NCBI GenBank assembly: GCA_002400495.2
Contig: NVQL02000075.1
Span: 59,109 to 123,108, forward strand
DNA from: Alphaproteobacteria bacterium
Lineage (GTDB): Bacteria > Pseudomonadota > Alphaproteobacteria > Rhizobiales > OSC116
DNA length: 64,000 nucleotides
Direction: 5' to 3'
Positions 44,626 through 53,794 of this stretch are shown piece after piece (position 1 is the first letter of the stretch; the number at the start of each line of letters is the position of its first letter). Below the pieces are notes generated by a model, which was given only the letters and a program-made list of their open reading frames with translations, did not search any database and was not told where the DNA came from. Position numbers and translations under genes: made by a program.

Positions 44626-45114
44626 GTGGATGCTCCTGTGCTAGAAATTTCTAACAAAGCGGGTGTCGGTGTTGGTACGCTTTATCGGCATTTCCCAAAA
44701 CGTTCAGACCTTGTTGCAGCGGTTTTTCGCCGTGAAATCGACGCCTGCGCAGATGAAGCGCAAGAATTATCCAACGAGCATGAACCGTTTGAGGCGCTTG
44801 CATTGTGGCTACAACGCTTGGTGGAATTCTTTGCCACCAAACGTGGTTTGGCAAGTGCCGTGCAATCTGGAGATCCAGCATTTGCTGAATTGCGCGGGCA
44901 TTTTGATCAACGGCTCAGACCGGCACTTGTGTCATTGATTGAGACAGCCACGTCAGCTGGCGAAATTCGTGACAATGTTGCAGCAAATGATGTTTTACAT
45001 GCAGTGGCTCAGTTATGTCTGCCCTCTAAAGATGATGATCCTGACAGGGCAGCGCGCATGGTGATGATTATGGCAGATGGGTTACGCTACAATACCGCAA
45101 ATTCAACCAGCTAA
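44626..45114 (+). pseudogene. N-terminally truncated TetR-family regulator
   Basis: 162 residues from a GTG. The recognition part of a TetR helix-turn-helix is intact (LEISNKAGVGVGTLYRHFPKRSDL), and a normal C-terminal ligand domain follows. Helix 1 and the usual 20-25 residue N-terminus are missing. The same frame stays open upstream (ending SFNIAKTG) but runs into the end of the sugar ATPase gene without a start codon. No ribosome-binding site is seen. Best read as a gene whose 5' end was lost when joined to this operon; an expressed short form cannot be excluded. Confidence 0.6.
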
Positions 45115-45132
45115 GAATTGATTGAACCACGT

Positions 45133-45147
45133 GTCCACATTGTGGAC
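45133..45147. promoter_or_regulatory. Palindrome 1 upstream of the IclR gene
   Basis: GTCCACA-T-TGTGGAC, a perfect 7-bp inverted repeat around one base. It shares the CCACATTGTGG core with palindrome 2. Confidence 0.7.
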
Positions 45148-45245
45148 CCATTATATTGTATTTTATAAGATAAATACTCCGTAATTGCTTCTTATTGGCG
45201 TTATTAAGCTGCCAAATGTTATTTTTTCCCAAATAAGCAAGTCAC

Positions 45246-45266
45246 TAATTCCACATTGTGGAATTA
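45246..45266. promoter_or_regulatory. Palindrome 2 upstream of the IclR gene
   Basis: TAATTCCACA-T-TGTGGAATTA, a perfect 10-bp inverted repeat around one base, centred 89 bp before the IclR start. Its centre is 116 bp from that of palindrome 1, close to eleven helical turns. Both are likely IclR operators. Confidence 0.75.
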
Positions 45267-45344
45267 TTAGTTAATTGTTATTTACAATGATATTTTGTGA
45301 ATCTAACCTCAATGAAATAATAAGTCATTTTGTGGGAGGGATGT

Positions 45345-46217
45345 ATGAATGTCGTTAAATCATCAAAACTACCTGTAAACCCCGCCTCTGTAAACCGCGA
45401 CAAAGACAGGTTATCAGATGCACCGCATGGTAGTTCCAAAAGCATTTTAAGGGCGATGAATTTATTGCGTCAGGTGGGTTTAAGCCAAAATATTGGCTTA
45501 ACAAATTTGGCAAAACTCACTGGGTTGAGCAAGCCGACCGTACATCGGATATTGCTGGCGTTGATAAAAACTGGACTGGTAAAGCAAAATTCAAATGACA
45601 AACAATATAGCCTTGGTTTAGATGCTTATCTTTTGGGACAACTTGCAGAACCACCGCATAATATTCATAATTTAGCGCGCGATGGGATGAGCCGTTTGGC
45701 CGACATCTCGGGCGACATTGCATTTTTGAGCATTGTTCAAGGCACATCCACGGTTTGCTTGCACCGTGAAGAAGGCAAATATCCAATAAGAACCCATGTG
45801 TTAAATGTTGGCGACCGTCACCCCATGCCTATGGGAGCGGCGTCATTGGCGATATTATCTTGTTTGCCAGAGGCCGATGTGAATGTCATTTTAAAAATTA
45901 ATTCTGCTGAGGTGATGAGTAAATTCCCTGATTTTGATATGGAGCGTATACGGCGTTTGGTGGTCAATGCACGGCAACAAGGCTGGGCATTAAACCCAGG
46001 CCTGGTATTTCCTGGGTCTTGGGCCATTTCGGCGCCAGTGCGAGATCCCGATGGGCGGGTGCTTGGTGCGGTGACCATTGCGGCGATCGAATCTAGGTTA
46101 AAAGGTGAGCGGCAATGCGTGTTGGCAATACCCCTGATGAAAGAGGCTCAAAAATTAGAAAAATTAATACGCAATGCGCATTTGGCCATTCGGCCTTCTG
46201 GTTCATTGCTTGGCTAG
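45345..46217 (+). CDS. IclR-family transcriptional regulator
   Basis: 290 residues. Winged helix at about 35-95 (IGLTNLAKLTGLSKPTVHRIL) and a C-terminal IclR effector domain (GDIAFLSIVQGTSTVCLHREEG, HPMPMGAASLAILSCLP and WAISAPVRDPDGRVLGAVTI). I take the ATG at 45345, preceded by GGGAGGG. It heads the operon for thiolase, acyl-CoA ligase, TRAP 3 and SDR genes, starting 41 bp before the thiolase gene. Two matching palindromes upstream suggest autoregulation and control of the whole operon. Confidence 0.92.
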   Translation: MNVVKSSKLPVNPASVNRDKDRLSDAPHGSSKSILRAMNLLRQVGLSQNIGLTNLAKLTGLSKPTVHRILLALIKTGLVKQNSNDKQYSLGLDAYLLGQLAEPPHNIHNLARDGMSRLADISGDIAFLSIVQGTSTVCLHREEGKYPIRTHVLNVGDRHPMPMGAASLAILSCLPEADVNVILKINSAEVMSKFPDFDMERIRRLVVNARQQGWALNPGLVFPGSWAISAPVRDPDGRVLGAVTIAAIESRLKGERQCVLAIPLMKEAQKLEKLIRNAHLAIRPSGSLLG

Positions 46218-46258
46218 GCGGCTTTGTATATTGAGAGTTATTAAGAGGAGGTTAGACT

Positions 46259-47431
46259 ATGAAAACTGAGAGCGTGATGGTGGGCTGGGCACACAGCCAA
46301 TTTGGTAAAAGCGATAGCCCTGACATTGAAAGCTTAATTGCTGAAGTGGGCTATGCCGCTTTAGAACATGCAGGCATCGCGGTTGAAGATGTTGATTTTG
46401 CATCCATTGGTGCGTGGAATGGCGGGTTTTCAAAACAGGGTTTTGAATCGGGCTTAATCAGTGTTGCCATGCCCGAATTGCGTTATGTGCCTGCCATAAG
46501 GGCTGAAAACGCCTGCGCTACAGGCACGGCGGCACTTTATACGGCGATTGATTTTGTCGAAAGTGGGCGCGGCAAAATTGCCTTGGTTTTTGGCGCAGAA
46601 AAAATGACCGCAACGCCGATTGCAGAGGTCGGTGAGATTTTATTAAGCGCCTGTTATCGCAAACAAGAAGCAGATGTTCGGGGTGGGTTTGCAGGGGTTT
46701 TTGCTAAAATTGCCGATGCATATTTTCAAAAAAATGGTGACCGCAGCGAAGAATTGGCGATGATTGCGGCTAAAAATCACGCCAATGCCATGCACAATCC
46801 CTATGCGCATATGAAAAAAGATTTTGGTTTTGATTTTTGCAATCAGGTGTCAGACAAAAACCCAATTGTCGCAGGGCCATTAAGGCGCACCGACTGCTCG
46901 CTAATATCTGATGGCGCTGCGGCCATTGTAATTTGTGACCGAGAAACTGCCGAAGGGTTAGAGCGGGCAATTGGGTTTAAGGCCCGCGCCAATTGCAACG
47001 ATATGTTCCCTCTAGCCCAGCGTGATATGACCGCATTTGAAGGGGCGAAACGAACTTGGGATATGGCCAAAGACATTGCAGGCATAAGCCTTGATGATTT
47101 AAGTTTGGTTGAAACTCATGATTGTTTCACCATTGCCGAAATGATTGAATATGAGGCGATGGGGCTGACTGAGCGCGGCCAAGGCTGGCGCGCCATACGC
47201 GAAGGGTGGACACAAAAAGACGGACGGCTACCGATCAACCCTTCAGGTGGGTTAAAAGCCAAAGGCCACCCGATCGGCGCGACAGGTGTTTCGATGCATG
47301 TGATGGCGGCGATGCAGCTTATGGGTGAAGCGGGTGATATGCAAATTGCCAATGCCAACCTTGCGGGCGTGTTTAATATGGGCGGGGCAGCCGTGTCTAA
47401 TTATGTTTCGATTTTGGAGCGGGTAAAATAA
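46259..47431 (+). CDS. Thiolase family protein (SCP2/acetyl-CoA acetyltransferase type)
   Basis: 390 residues. Nucleophilic cysteine in NACATGT (about 86), the HDCF motif near 285 and AKGHPIGATG near 340, characteristic of SCP2-type thiolases, which cleave 3-oxoacyl-CoA. Such enzymes often have an OB-fold DUF35 partner encoded next door; none is here. It overlaps the acyl-CoA ligase gene by one base (TAATG). Confidence 0.92.
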   Translation: MKTESVMVGWAHSQFGKSDSPDIESLIAEVGYAALEHAGIAVEDVDFASIGAWNGGFSKQGFESGLISVAMPELRYVPAIRAENACATGTAALYTAIDFVESGRGKIALVFGAEKMTATPIAEVGEILLSACYRKQEADVRGGFAGVFAKIADAYFQKNGDRSEELAMIAAKNHANAMHNPYAHMKKDFGFDFCNQVSDKNPIVAGPLRRTDCSLISDGAAAIVICDRETAEGLERAIGFKARANCNDMFPLAQRDMTAFEGAKRTWDMAKDIAGISLDDLSLVETHDCFTIAEMIEYEAMGLTERGQGWRAIREGWTQKDGRLPINPSGGLKAKGHPIGATGVSMHVMAAMQLMGEAGDMQIANANLAGVFNMGGAAVSNYVSILERVK

Positions 47432-49026
47432 TGCAATTGAATGAGCAACCAGTTAGTCAAAGAGCTATGAATCTGGCGCATTTTGTTGAGCAAGCCGCCA
47501 TGCGCCATGCCAATTCTTTGGCCTTTGCGTGGGGCGACGAAAAATGGAACTGGGCACAGCAAAATGCCCGTATAAATGCCATGGCCTATGCTTTGGTGCA
47601 TGAATATGGGGTGAAAAAAGGCGATCGTATATTGGTGCAATCATCCAATTGCAACCAAATGTTTGAAAGCATGTTTGCGTGTTTTCGCGTGGGTGCTATA
47701 TGGGTGCCCGCCAATTTTAGAGGCAGCCCCGATGATTTGGAGTGGATGGCGACATCAAGCGGCGCGATTGGCTTGATATGCCATGCTGATTTTCCGCAAT
47801 ATGCCGAGACATTAAACTCAAAATTGAAATTCATCATAGCCATTGGTGCGGCTGATTTTGGCCAAGATTATGATGAAATTGTGCAGCAAAATAACGGTAA
47901 AATCACGCCATTGGTTGCAGTTGATTATCATGACCCCTGTTGGTTCTTTTATACCTCTGGCTCGACAGGTAAACCCAAAGCCGTGGTGTTAACTCACGGG
48001 CATATGGCCTTTGTGGTGACCAATCATTTGGCCGATTTAATGCCCTATACCACGGAGCAAGATGTATCCTTAGTGGTTGCGCCTTTATCGCACGGCGCAG
48101 GAGTGCATGCTTTGGTGCAGGTGGCACGCGGCGCGGCCAGTATATTGCCTAAAGAGACACGGTTTGACCCTGCAGAAATTTGGCATTTGGTCGAAAAATA
48201 TCAAGTGACAAATATGTTCACCGTGCCGACTATATTAAAAATATTAATTGAGCATCCAGCAGTGGATCAAGTTGATCATTCCTCATTGCGTTATGTGATT
48301 TATGCAGGCGCGCCGATGTATCAGGTCGATCAAAATAACGCGCTAGATAAAATTGGCTCGGTTCTGGTGCAATATTTTGGGCTTGGTGAAGTGACGGGCA
48401 ATATAACGGTTTTGCCACCGCATTTGCATCAAAATTCTAACCATGAGCATGAGCGCGCTGGCACATGCGGGTTTGCCCGCACGGGTATGCAGGTACAAAT
48501 TCAAAATAAACAAGGCGATCATTTGCCAATTGGCGAAACGGGCGAAATTTGCGTCATTGGGCCTGCGGTTTTTAAAGGCTATTGGAACAATCCCGAAGCC
48601 AATGAAAAATCTTTCCGCAATGGCTGGTTTCGAACGGGTGATGTTGGCCATATGGATGAAAAAGGGTTTTTCTATATCACTGGCCGCGAGTCCGACATGT
48701 ATATTTCGGGCGGATCGAATATTTACCCGCGCGAGATAGAAGAAAAAATCTTGCAACATGATGACATTAATGAGGTGGCAGTGATCGGCATTCCTGATGC
48801 TAAATGGGGTGAAGTTGGCGTGGCGATTTGCGTGGCGCGCGAGGGGGCAGAAGTTGACACTATAAATGTTGCGACATTTTTAAAACCCAAAATTGCCAGT
48901 TATAAAATGCCAAAACAATTTCATTTTTGGGCAGAATTACCTAAATCGGGTTATGGGAAAATCACCAAAAAATTGGTCAAACAAATGTATTTTGACAAGA
49001 ATGAGCCAAAAGGCGGTGATCAATGA
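47431..49026 (+). CDS. Acyl-CoA synthetase (AMP-forming, ANL superfamily)
   Basis: 531 residues. ATP/AMP motif FYTSGSTGKPKAVV near 170, YFGLGEVTG, WFRTGDVGHMDEKGFFYITGR and GGSNIYPREIE, and the C-terminal catalytic lysine in GYGKITKK. It activates a carboxylic acid to its CoA thioester. Sequence does not give chain type; coupling to a thiolase, two SDRs and a TRAP importer suggests an imported carboxylate that is activated and beta-oxidised. Four-base overlap with the DUF296 gene. Confidence 0.92.
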   Translation: MQLNEQPVSQRAMNLAHFVEQAAMRHANSLAFAWGDEKWNWAQQNARINAMAYALVHEYGVKKGDRILVQSSNCNQMFESMFACFRVGAIWVPANFRGSPDDLEWMATSSGAIGLICHADFPQYAETLNSKLKFIIAIGAADFGQDYDEIVQQNNGKITPLVAVDYHDPCWFFYTSGSTGKPKAVVLTHGHMAFVVTNHLADLMPYTTEQDVSLVVAPLSHGAGVHALVQVARGAASILPKETRFDPAEIWHLVEKYQVTNMFTVPTILKILIEHPAVDQVDHSSLRYVIYAGAPMYQVDQNNALDKIGSVLVQYFGLGEVTGNITVLPPHLHQNSNHEHERAGTCGFARTGMQVQIQNKQGDHLPIGETGEICVIGPAVFKGYWNNPEANEKSFRNGWFRTGDVGHMDEKGFFYITGRESDMYISGGSNIYPREIEEKILQHDDINEVAVIGIPDAKWGEVGVAICVAREGAEVDTINVATFLKPKIASYKMPKQFHFWAELPKSGYGKITKKLVKQMYFDKNEPKGGDQ

Positions 49027-49895
49027 ATTCTGTTCAAAATAAATTACCAACTCACATTGAACAACCGGGGACAGTCGGCGCAGCTTATGTGACTGCGTCG
49101 ACGCGGGTTGATGAGTTTGAGTTTGTTTTGCCAGCAGGGGTTTCAATTGCCGATGCCGTGACACAAGAACTTGCAGCACGTCATTATGCAGGGGCATATT
49201 TATATTTTACCAAAGGTAGGATTGCCCATGCCGAATATGTCATTCCTGATGTCACGCCTGATGCTGAGCATGTCGCTTGGTACAGCCCAATGCATAAAGT
49301 GAGCAGCGCTAGCCAATTTGAATGTGCGGGCATAAATTGCGGGCAAGGCGAGCCTTATTATCATTGCCATGCATCTGCGAGTGATGTCACAACCCAAAAA
49401 ACCAATGTAATGGGGCATTTTTTGCTAGAAAACTCAACATTCTCACAGGATGTAATCATAACAGCCATGGGCTATAAAGATGCATTTTTTAACCGCATTG
49501 CAGATCAACAAACAGGCTTCAATCTGTTAAGCCCTGAAGTTGTCAATCAAATAAATGCCCAACAAGCGGATGCTATATTATTGCGCATTGCCCCCAATGT
49601 GGAGGTGAGCCAACCGATTATTGAACTTTGCCAACAATATGGCTGGCAAAAGGCTTCCATTCATGGGGTTGGCAGTCTGATTGGCGCGCATTTTGCCGAT
49701 GGTCGCATTTTGAATAATTTTATGACAGAATTTCTCATCACCAAAGGCAATGTTGATTTAACCAAAGACAGTGCGCAATGCCAACTCGAAATTGTCATTG
49801 TCAGTGAACAAGATGAAATCATGCAGGGTCTATTGGCACAAGATACCAACCCTGTCTTAATTACAAGCGAATTTATAATAAGAAGGTTAGCTTAA
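49023..49895 (+). CDS. Tandem PCC/DUF296-domain protein
   Basis: 290 residues that look like two copies of the PCC (DUF296) fold. The first (about 30-160) has YYHCHASASD and MGHFLLENSTFSQDVII, matching the family's HxH and GH positions that bind metal in some members. The second (about 190-290) has ASIHGVGSLIGAHFADGRI with fewer histidines. There is no AT-hook or signal peptide. The function of bacterial DUF296 proteins is poorly known. Translational coupling to an acyl-CoA ligase and a thiolase suggests a metabolic rather than DNA-binding role, which is inference. Confidence 0.75.
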   Translation: MNSVQNKLPTHIEQPGTVGAAYVTASTRVDEFEFVLPAGVSIADAVTQELAARHYAGAYLYFTKGRIAHAEYVIPDVTPDAEHVAWYSPMHKVSSASQFECAGINCGQGEPYYHCHASASDVTTQKTNVMGHFLLENSTFSQDVIITAMGYKDAFFNRIADQQTGFNLLSPEVVNQINAQQADAILLRIAPNVEVSQPIIELCQQYGWQKASIHGVGSLIGAHFADGRILNNFMTEFLITKGNVDLTKDSAQCQLEIVIVSEQDEIMQGLLAQDTNPVLITSEFIIRRLA

Positions 49896-49943
49896 TAACC
49901 CAGATAAAAACACGAAAACACGATAACAGAAAAGGGAATAAAA

Positions 49944-50984
49944 ATGAAGAAATTTACAAAAATCCTAGCCATGTCAACGGCCTTGGTTGCCGCAACATTG
50001 AGCGTATCTTCGGTGCAAGCCAGAAACATTGAAATGCAATCCTACATCACGGGTGCTTTGCCACTTTTGGGCTCATCGGGTCTTGAATTCGGCGATCGGA
50101 TTTCGCGTTTAACAGGCGGTTCACTTAGCTTTAGCTTTAAAAACCCAGGTGAACTTGTAACGCCAAGCGAAATTTGGGACTCTGTGTCAACGGGCGCAGT
50201 CGAAGCAGGCTGGTATGTAACCGGTATGGCAGAAGGCATCATTCCTTCGGCATCTCTATTCACCTCATTCCCATTTGGCCCAGATGTTAAAGAATATAGC
50301 GCTTGGTGGTATAATGCTGGCGGGTCGCAATTATGGGATGAATTGGCCGCACCGTTTAACATTCATACCGAATTATGTACAGTATTGGTGCCCGAAGCTT
50401 CTGGTTGGTTTAAAAAAGAAATCAACTCAGTTGATGATCTTAAAGGTCTTAAAATGCGTATCTTCGGCTTAGGTGCTGCGGTGATGCAAAATCTAGGTGC
50501 TGAAGCTCAGTCTATGTCGGCTGGTGATACCATGGCAGCGCTTAACCTTGGCACAATTGACGCGGCTGAATTGTCATTCCCATCGATTGACCAACGGGTT
50601 GGCATGAATGAGCATGCAAACCATTATTATTTCCCAGGTTGGCATCAACAAACGTCGTTAATTATGATGATTATGAACCAAGATAGTTGGGATGGCCTTG
50701 AGGATAATGAACAAGCTGCGATTAGCGAAGTTTGTGCCGCCAATGTGGCACGCACCATGGCGCAAGGTGAAGTGATTCAGCTTAAACCATTGGCCGAAAT
50801 GATCGCCACTGGCACCATTGTTCATACATGGTCAGATGAAATGCTCGACAGTTTTGAAGGCGCGTGGGAAAATGTTGTGGTTGAAAAATCCGCTGCTGAT
50901 CCAGATTTCAAACGGGTTTGGGAACATATTCAAGCCTTCCGTGCTGACTATAAAAAATGGGCAGACTTAGGTTATCTTAAATAG
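49944..50984 (+). CDS. TRAP transporter periplasmic binding protein (system 3, TakP/TtuC-like)
   Basis: 346 residues. Signal peptide to about residue 27 (ending SSVQA). The layout (MQSYITGALPLLGSSG, KGLKMRIFGLGAAVMQNLGAEAQ and WHQQTSLIMMIMNQDSW) belongs to the subgroup that includes keto-acid and aromatic-acid binders such as TakP. The conserved arginine is in KMRIFG. It lies 48 bp after the DUF296 gene and is followed by a stem-loop before dctQ. Confidence 0.9.
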   Translation: MKKFTKILAMSTALVAATLSVSSVQARNIEMQSYITGALPLLGSSGLEFGDRISRLTGGSLSFSFKNPGELVTPSEIWDSVSTGAVEAGWYVTGMAEGIIPSASLFTSFPFGPDVKEYSAWWYNAGGSQLWDELAAPFNIHTELCTVLVPEASGWFKKEINSVDDLKGLKMRIFGLGAAVMQNLGAEAQSMSAGDTMAALNLGTIDAAELSFPSIDQRVGMNEHANHYYFPGWHQQTSLIMMIMNQDSWDGLEDNEQAAISEVCAANVARTMAQGEVIQLKPLAEMIATGTIVHTWSDEMLDSFEGAWENVVVEKSAADPDFKRVWEHIQAFRADYKKWADLGYLK

Positions 50985-51004
50985 GCGTCTCATTGATGAA
51001 AGAG

Positions 51005-51031
51005 CGGTGCTAATCATTTAGGTTGGCACCG
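51005..51031 (+). other. Stem-loop between binding-protein and dctQ genes (system 3)
   Basis: CGGTGCTAA (51005-51013) pairs with TTGGCACCG (51023-51031), 9 bp with one wobble and a 9-nt loop. It follows the binding-protein stop by 20 bp and lacks a full U-run. Same position as the stem-loops of TRAP 1 and the sugar ABC operon. Confidence 0.6.
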
Positions 51032-51042
51032 TTATTGATATT

Positions 51043-51582
51043 ATGCAAAAGCTTTTAAAATATTCAAAAATACTGGCGTGGCCCTGCCAGCAAGCCGCAA
51101 AAATTATCGGCTATTTACTATTGCTGCTCACTGCGGTCATTCTTTATGATGTGGTCGGCCGTAAATTTTTCGCCACGGGTTCATTTAAATTGCAAGAAGC
51201 CGAATGGCATTTACACGGCGCCATTGCTTTGCTTGGGTTTGGTTATGCTTATATTCAGAATGCCCATGTGCGCATTGATGTGTTTTCGGCCAAAATACCA
51301 ACAAATGCAAAACTAATTATGGAAATTTTGGCAATATGTATATTTTTACTGCCGTTTATGGGGCTGTTATTATGGTTCGGGTATGATTTTGCCGAACGCT
51401 CTTATATGCGCTCTGAAACCTCAGCGGGCGGTGTTGGGCTGCCTTATCGGTGGATTATAAAATCAGTATTGCCACTGGCGGCTTTGTTGAACATTCTCGC
51501 AGGCCTGTCGGTGGCGCTTCAGTGTATTGTGGCACTAAAAGCCCCGCATTTGCAGGATAATAGAATGTGGGATGACTTATAA
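51043..51582 (+). CDS. TRAP transporter small permease DctQ (system 3)
   Basis: 179 residues with four hydrophobic helices. The blocks AVILYDVVGRKFF, LQEAEWHLHGAIALLG and NAHVRIDVF are typical of DctQ proteins paired with large DctM subunits. One-base overlap (TAATG) with dctM. Confidence 0.9.
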   Translation: MQKLLKYSKILAWPCQQAAKIIGYLLLLLTAVILYDVVGRKFFATGSFKLQEAEWHLHGAIALLGFGYAYIQNAHVRIDVFSAKIPTNAKLIMEILAICIFLLPFMGLLLWFGYDFAERSYMRSETSAGGVGLPYRWIIKSVLPLAALLNILAGLSVALQCIVALKAPHLQDNRMWDDL

Positions 51583-52946
51583 TGGAATTTTTAATCGATA
51601 TTTTGCCAGGTTTAATGTTTGGCACCTTGGTCATCACTTTATTTTCGGGCCTGCCTGTGGCCATTATGTTAATGGGTGTGACGCTTATTTTTGGCGTCAT
51701 TGCCTTGGCTATGGGCGAAATGCGCTTTGTGCAAATGACCTTATTGCCAACCCGAATTTATGGCGGCATCATTCAAAACCCCGTATTGGTGGCCGCGCCG
51801 ATGTTTATCTTTATGGGCTTGATATTGGAAAAAACCCGCATCGCCGAAGATTTGCTCAATAGTTTGCAACGGGTGATGCGCGTGGTGCCAGGTGGTTTGG
51901 CCTTGGCGGTGATTTTAATGGGCACAATTTTAGCCGCCGCCACGGGCATTATTGGCGCTTCAGTGGTGATGCTCACGGTAATCGCTATTCCGACCATGCT
52001 AGATAAAGGTTATTCACCAACACTTGCCGCAGGCACGGTTGCCAGCGCAGGCACGTTGGGCATTCTCATTCCGCCTTCAGTTATGTTGGTATTTATGGGC
52101 GATTTACTGGGTATAAATTTGGCAAAATTATTCATCGCGGCGTTTATGCCGGGCATGATATTGGCGGGGGCTTATTTGGTTTATATTGTGATCATCTCAG
52201 CGATCAACCCAAAAGTCGCCCCCAAATTACCACCGCTTGCGCCTGAAGAGCGCGAAGGCTTGCTGTTAGAAACATTCATTGCGCTGATATTGCCATTATT
52301 GCTAATCACTGCGGTTCTCGGCTCTATATTGGGCGGCATCGCCACCCCGACTGAGGCCTCTGGCGTTGGTGTGGCGGCGGCATTGTTGCTTGGCTTTGTG
52401 CGTGGCCGTATTTCGTGGACATCAATTAATGAGGCTATGGATGGCTCGGTCAAAACATTGGCCATGCTGTTTTTTATTTTTGTGGGTGCCACGGGCTTTT
52501 CGTATGTTTTCAGAGGCATTGGCGGTGAAGATTTCATCATCAATGCTGCCCATGGCCTAAATTTGGGCGATTGGGGCTTATTGGCGATGATGATGCTGAT
52601 GATATTCCTAATGGGCTTTTTCTTTGATTGGATCGAGATTATTTTAATCATTATGCCAATATTTGCCCCGTTGGTGATGGGTTTGGATTTAGGCGATCAC
52701 GTCTCCTCTAAAGACATGATTTATTGGTTTGCGGTGCTGGTGGCGGTTAATTTACAAACCTCATTCTTAACCCCGCCGTTTGGCTTTGCGTTATTTTATT
52801 TGAAAGGCGCGGCGGGCAACCGCTTAAAAATGAGCGAGATTTATAAGGGTATTATTCCGTTTGTTTTGGTTCAAATTGCAGTGCTTGGGGCTTTGGTCGC
52901 TTGGCCTGAAATTATTCTATCTTTGCCAAGGATGTTGTTAAAATGA
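51582..52946 (+). CDS. TRAP transporter large permease DctM (system 3)
   Basis: 454 residues, about twelve membrane helices, slightly longer than the other two DctM proteins here. Blocks include TGIIGASVVMLTVIAIPTML, GTLGILIPPSVMLVFMGDLL, IATPTEASGVG and FLTPPFGFALFYLKG. Four-base overlap with the first SDR gene downstream places the dehydrogenase in the same transcript. Confidence 0.92.
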   Translation: MEFLIDILPGLMFGTLVITLFSGLPVAIMLMGVTLIFGVIALAMGEMRFVQMTLLPTRIYGGIIQNPVLVAAPMFIFMGLILEKTRIAEDLLNSLQRVMRVVPGGLALAVILMGTILAAATGIIGASVVMLTVIAIPTMLDKGYSPTLAAGTVASAGTLGILIPPSVMLVFMGDLLGINLAKLFIAAFMPGMILAGAYLVYIVIISAINPKVAPKLPPLAPEEREGLLLETFIALILPLLLITAVLGSILGGIATPTEASGVGVAAALLLGFVRGRISWTSINEAMDGSVKTLAMLFFIFVGATGFSYVFRGIGGEDFIINAAHGLNLGDWGLLAMMMLMIFLMGFFFDWIEIILIIMPIFAPLVMGLDLGDHVSSKDMIYWFAVLVAVNLQTSFLTPPFGFALFYLKGAAGNRLKMSEIYKGIIPFVLVQIAVLGALVAWPEIILSLPRMLLK

Positions 52947-53764
52947 GTGATATGCTCAAAAACCCCAGATTCGGCACCAGTGTTGCGGGCAAACGCATTG
53001 TGGTGATCGGCGCGGGTTCTATTGGCGAAGGCATGGGCAATGGCAAAGCCGCATCATTGCTTTATGCCGCGCAAGGCGGACAAGTGCTTTGTGTGGATAG
53101 GAATGAAGCTGCTGCTCAACAAACAGCAGATCAGATTGCCGCCCAAGGCGGGGTGGCCTATGCACTTGCTGGCGATGTAACAGAAGCAGAGCAGGTCAAT
53201 AAAATCATCCAAGCTTGCGATGATTATTGGGGAGGCTTGGACATTCTACATTTTAACGTCGGCACCAGCCGCCCGTTTGGGGTTATGGATACCGAATTGG
53301 ATGAATGGCAACAAACATTCGCAACAAATGTCGAAAGCGCTTTTTTGCTCACCAAGGCCGCATTACCAATGCTTGAGCAAGATGGTGGCGGAGCGATTGT
53401 TTATATTTCATCACTTGCCGCCATCAGAGGCGGGCCCTATGCCTATGTATCGTATGAAGCCTCTAAAGCCGCGCTTTGTCGTTTTGCACAATCTGTGGCG
53501 TTGGAATATGCATCCCGCGGCGTGCGGGCAAATACCATTTTGCCGGGCACAATAGACACGCCACATGTCAAAGCCTTTATATCGCCCGATGCGGATGCGG
53601 CGCAATTGTCCAAAACACGTTCTGCAATGGTGCCCATGCGGCGTCAAGGCACAGCTTGGGACGTGGCCGAAGCGGCTTTATTTTTAGCCTCTGATGCAGC
53701 AGGTTATATTACAGGTATAGACTTACCAGTCGATGGCGGCTTGTCTAAAGTTTTTACGCAATGA
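52943..53764 (+). CDS. SDR-family oxidoreductase 1 of the IclR operon
   Basis: 273-residue classical SDR. Cofactor motif VIGAGSIGEGMGNG (a variant of TGxxxGxG), then YISSLAAIRGG with the catalytic serine and YEASKAAL with Tyr and Lys, and the ending DLPVDGGLSK. It presumably oxidises a hydroxyl or hydroxyacyl intermediate. Translationally coupled to dctM by a four-base overlap. Confidence 0.9.
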   Translation: MSDMLKNPRFGTSVAGKRIVVIGAGSIGEGMGNGKAASLLYAAQGGQVLCVDRNEAAAQQTADQIAAQGGVAYALAGDVTEAEQVNKIIQACDDYWGGLDILHFNVGTSRPFGVMDTELDEWQQTFATNVESAFLLTKAALPMLEQDGGGAIVYISSLAAIRGGPYAYVSYEASKAALCRFAQSVALEYASRGVRANTILPGTIDTPHVKAFISPDADAAQLSKTRSAMVPMRRQGTAWDVAEAALFLASDAAGYITGIDLPVDGGLSKVFTQ

Positions 53765-53794
53765 TATCAAAACCATAGTAAAAAGGAAAATCAA

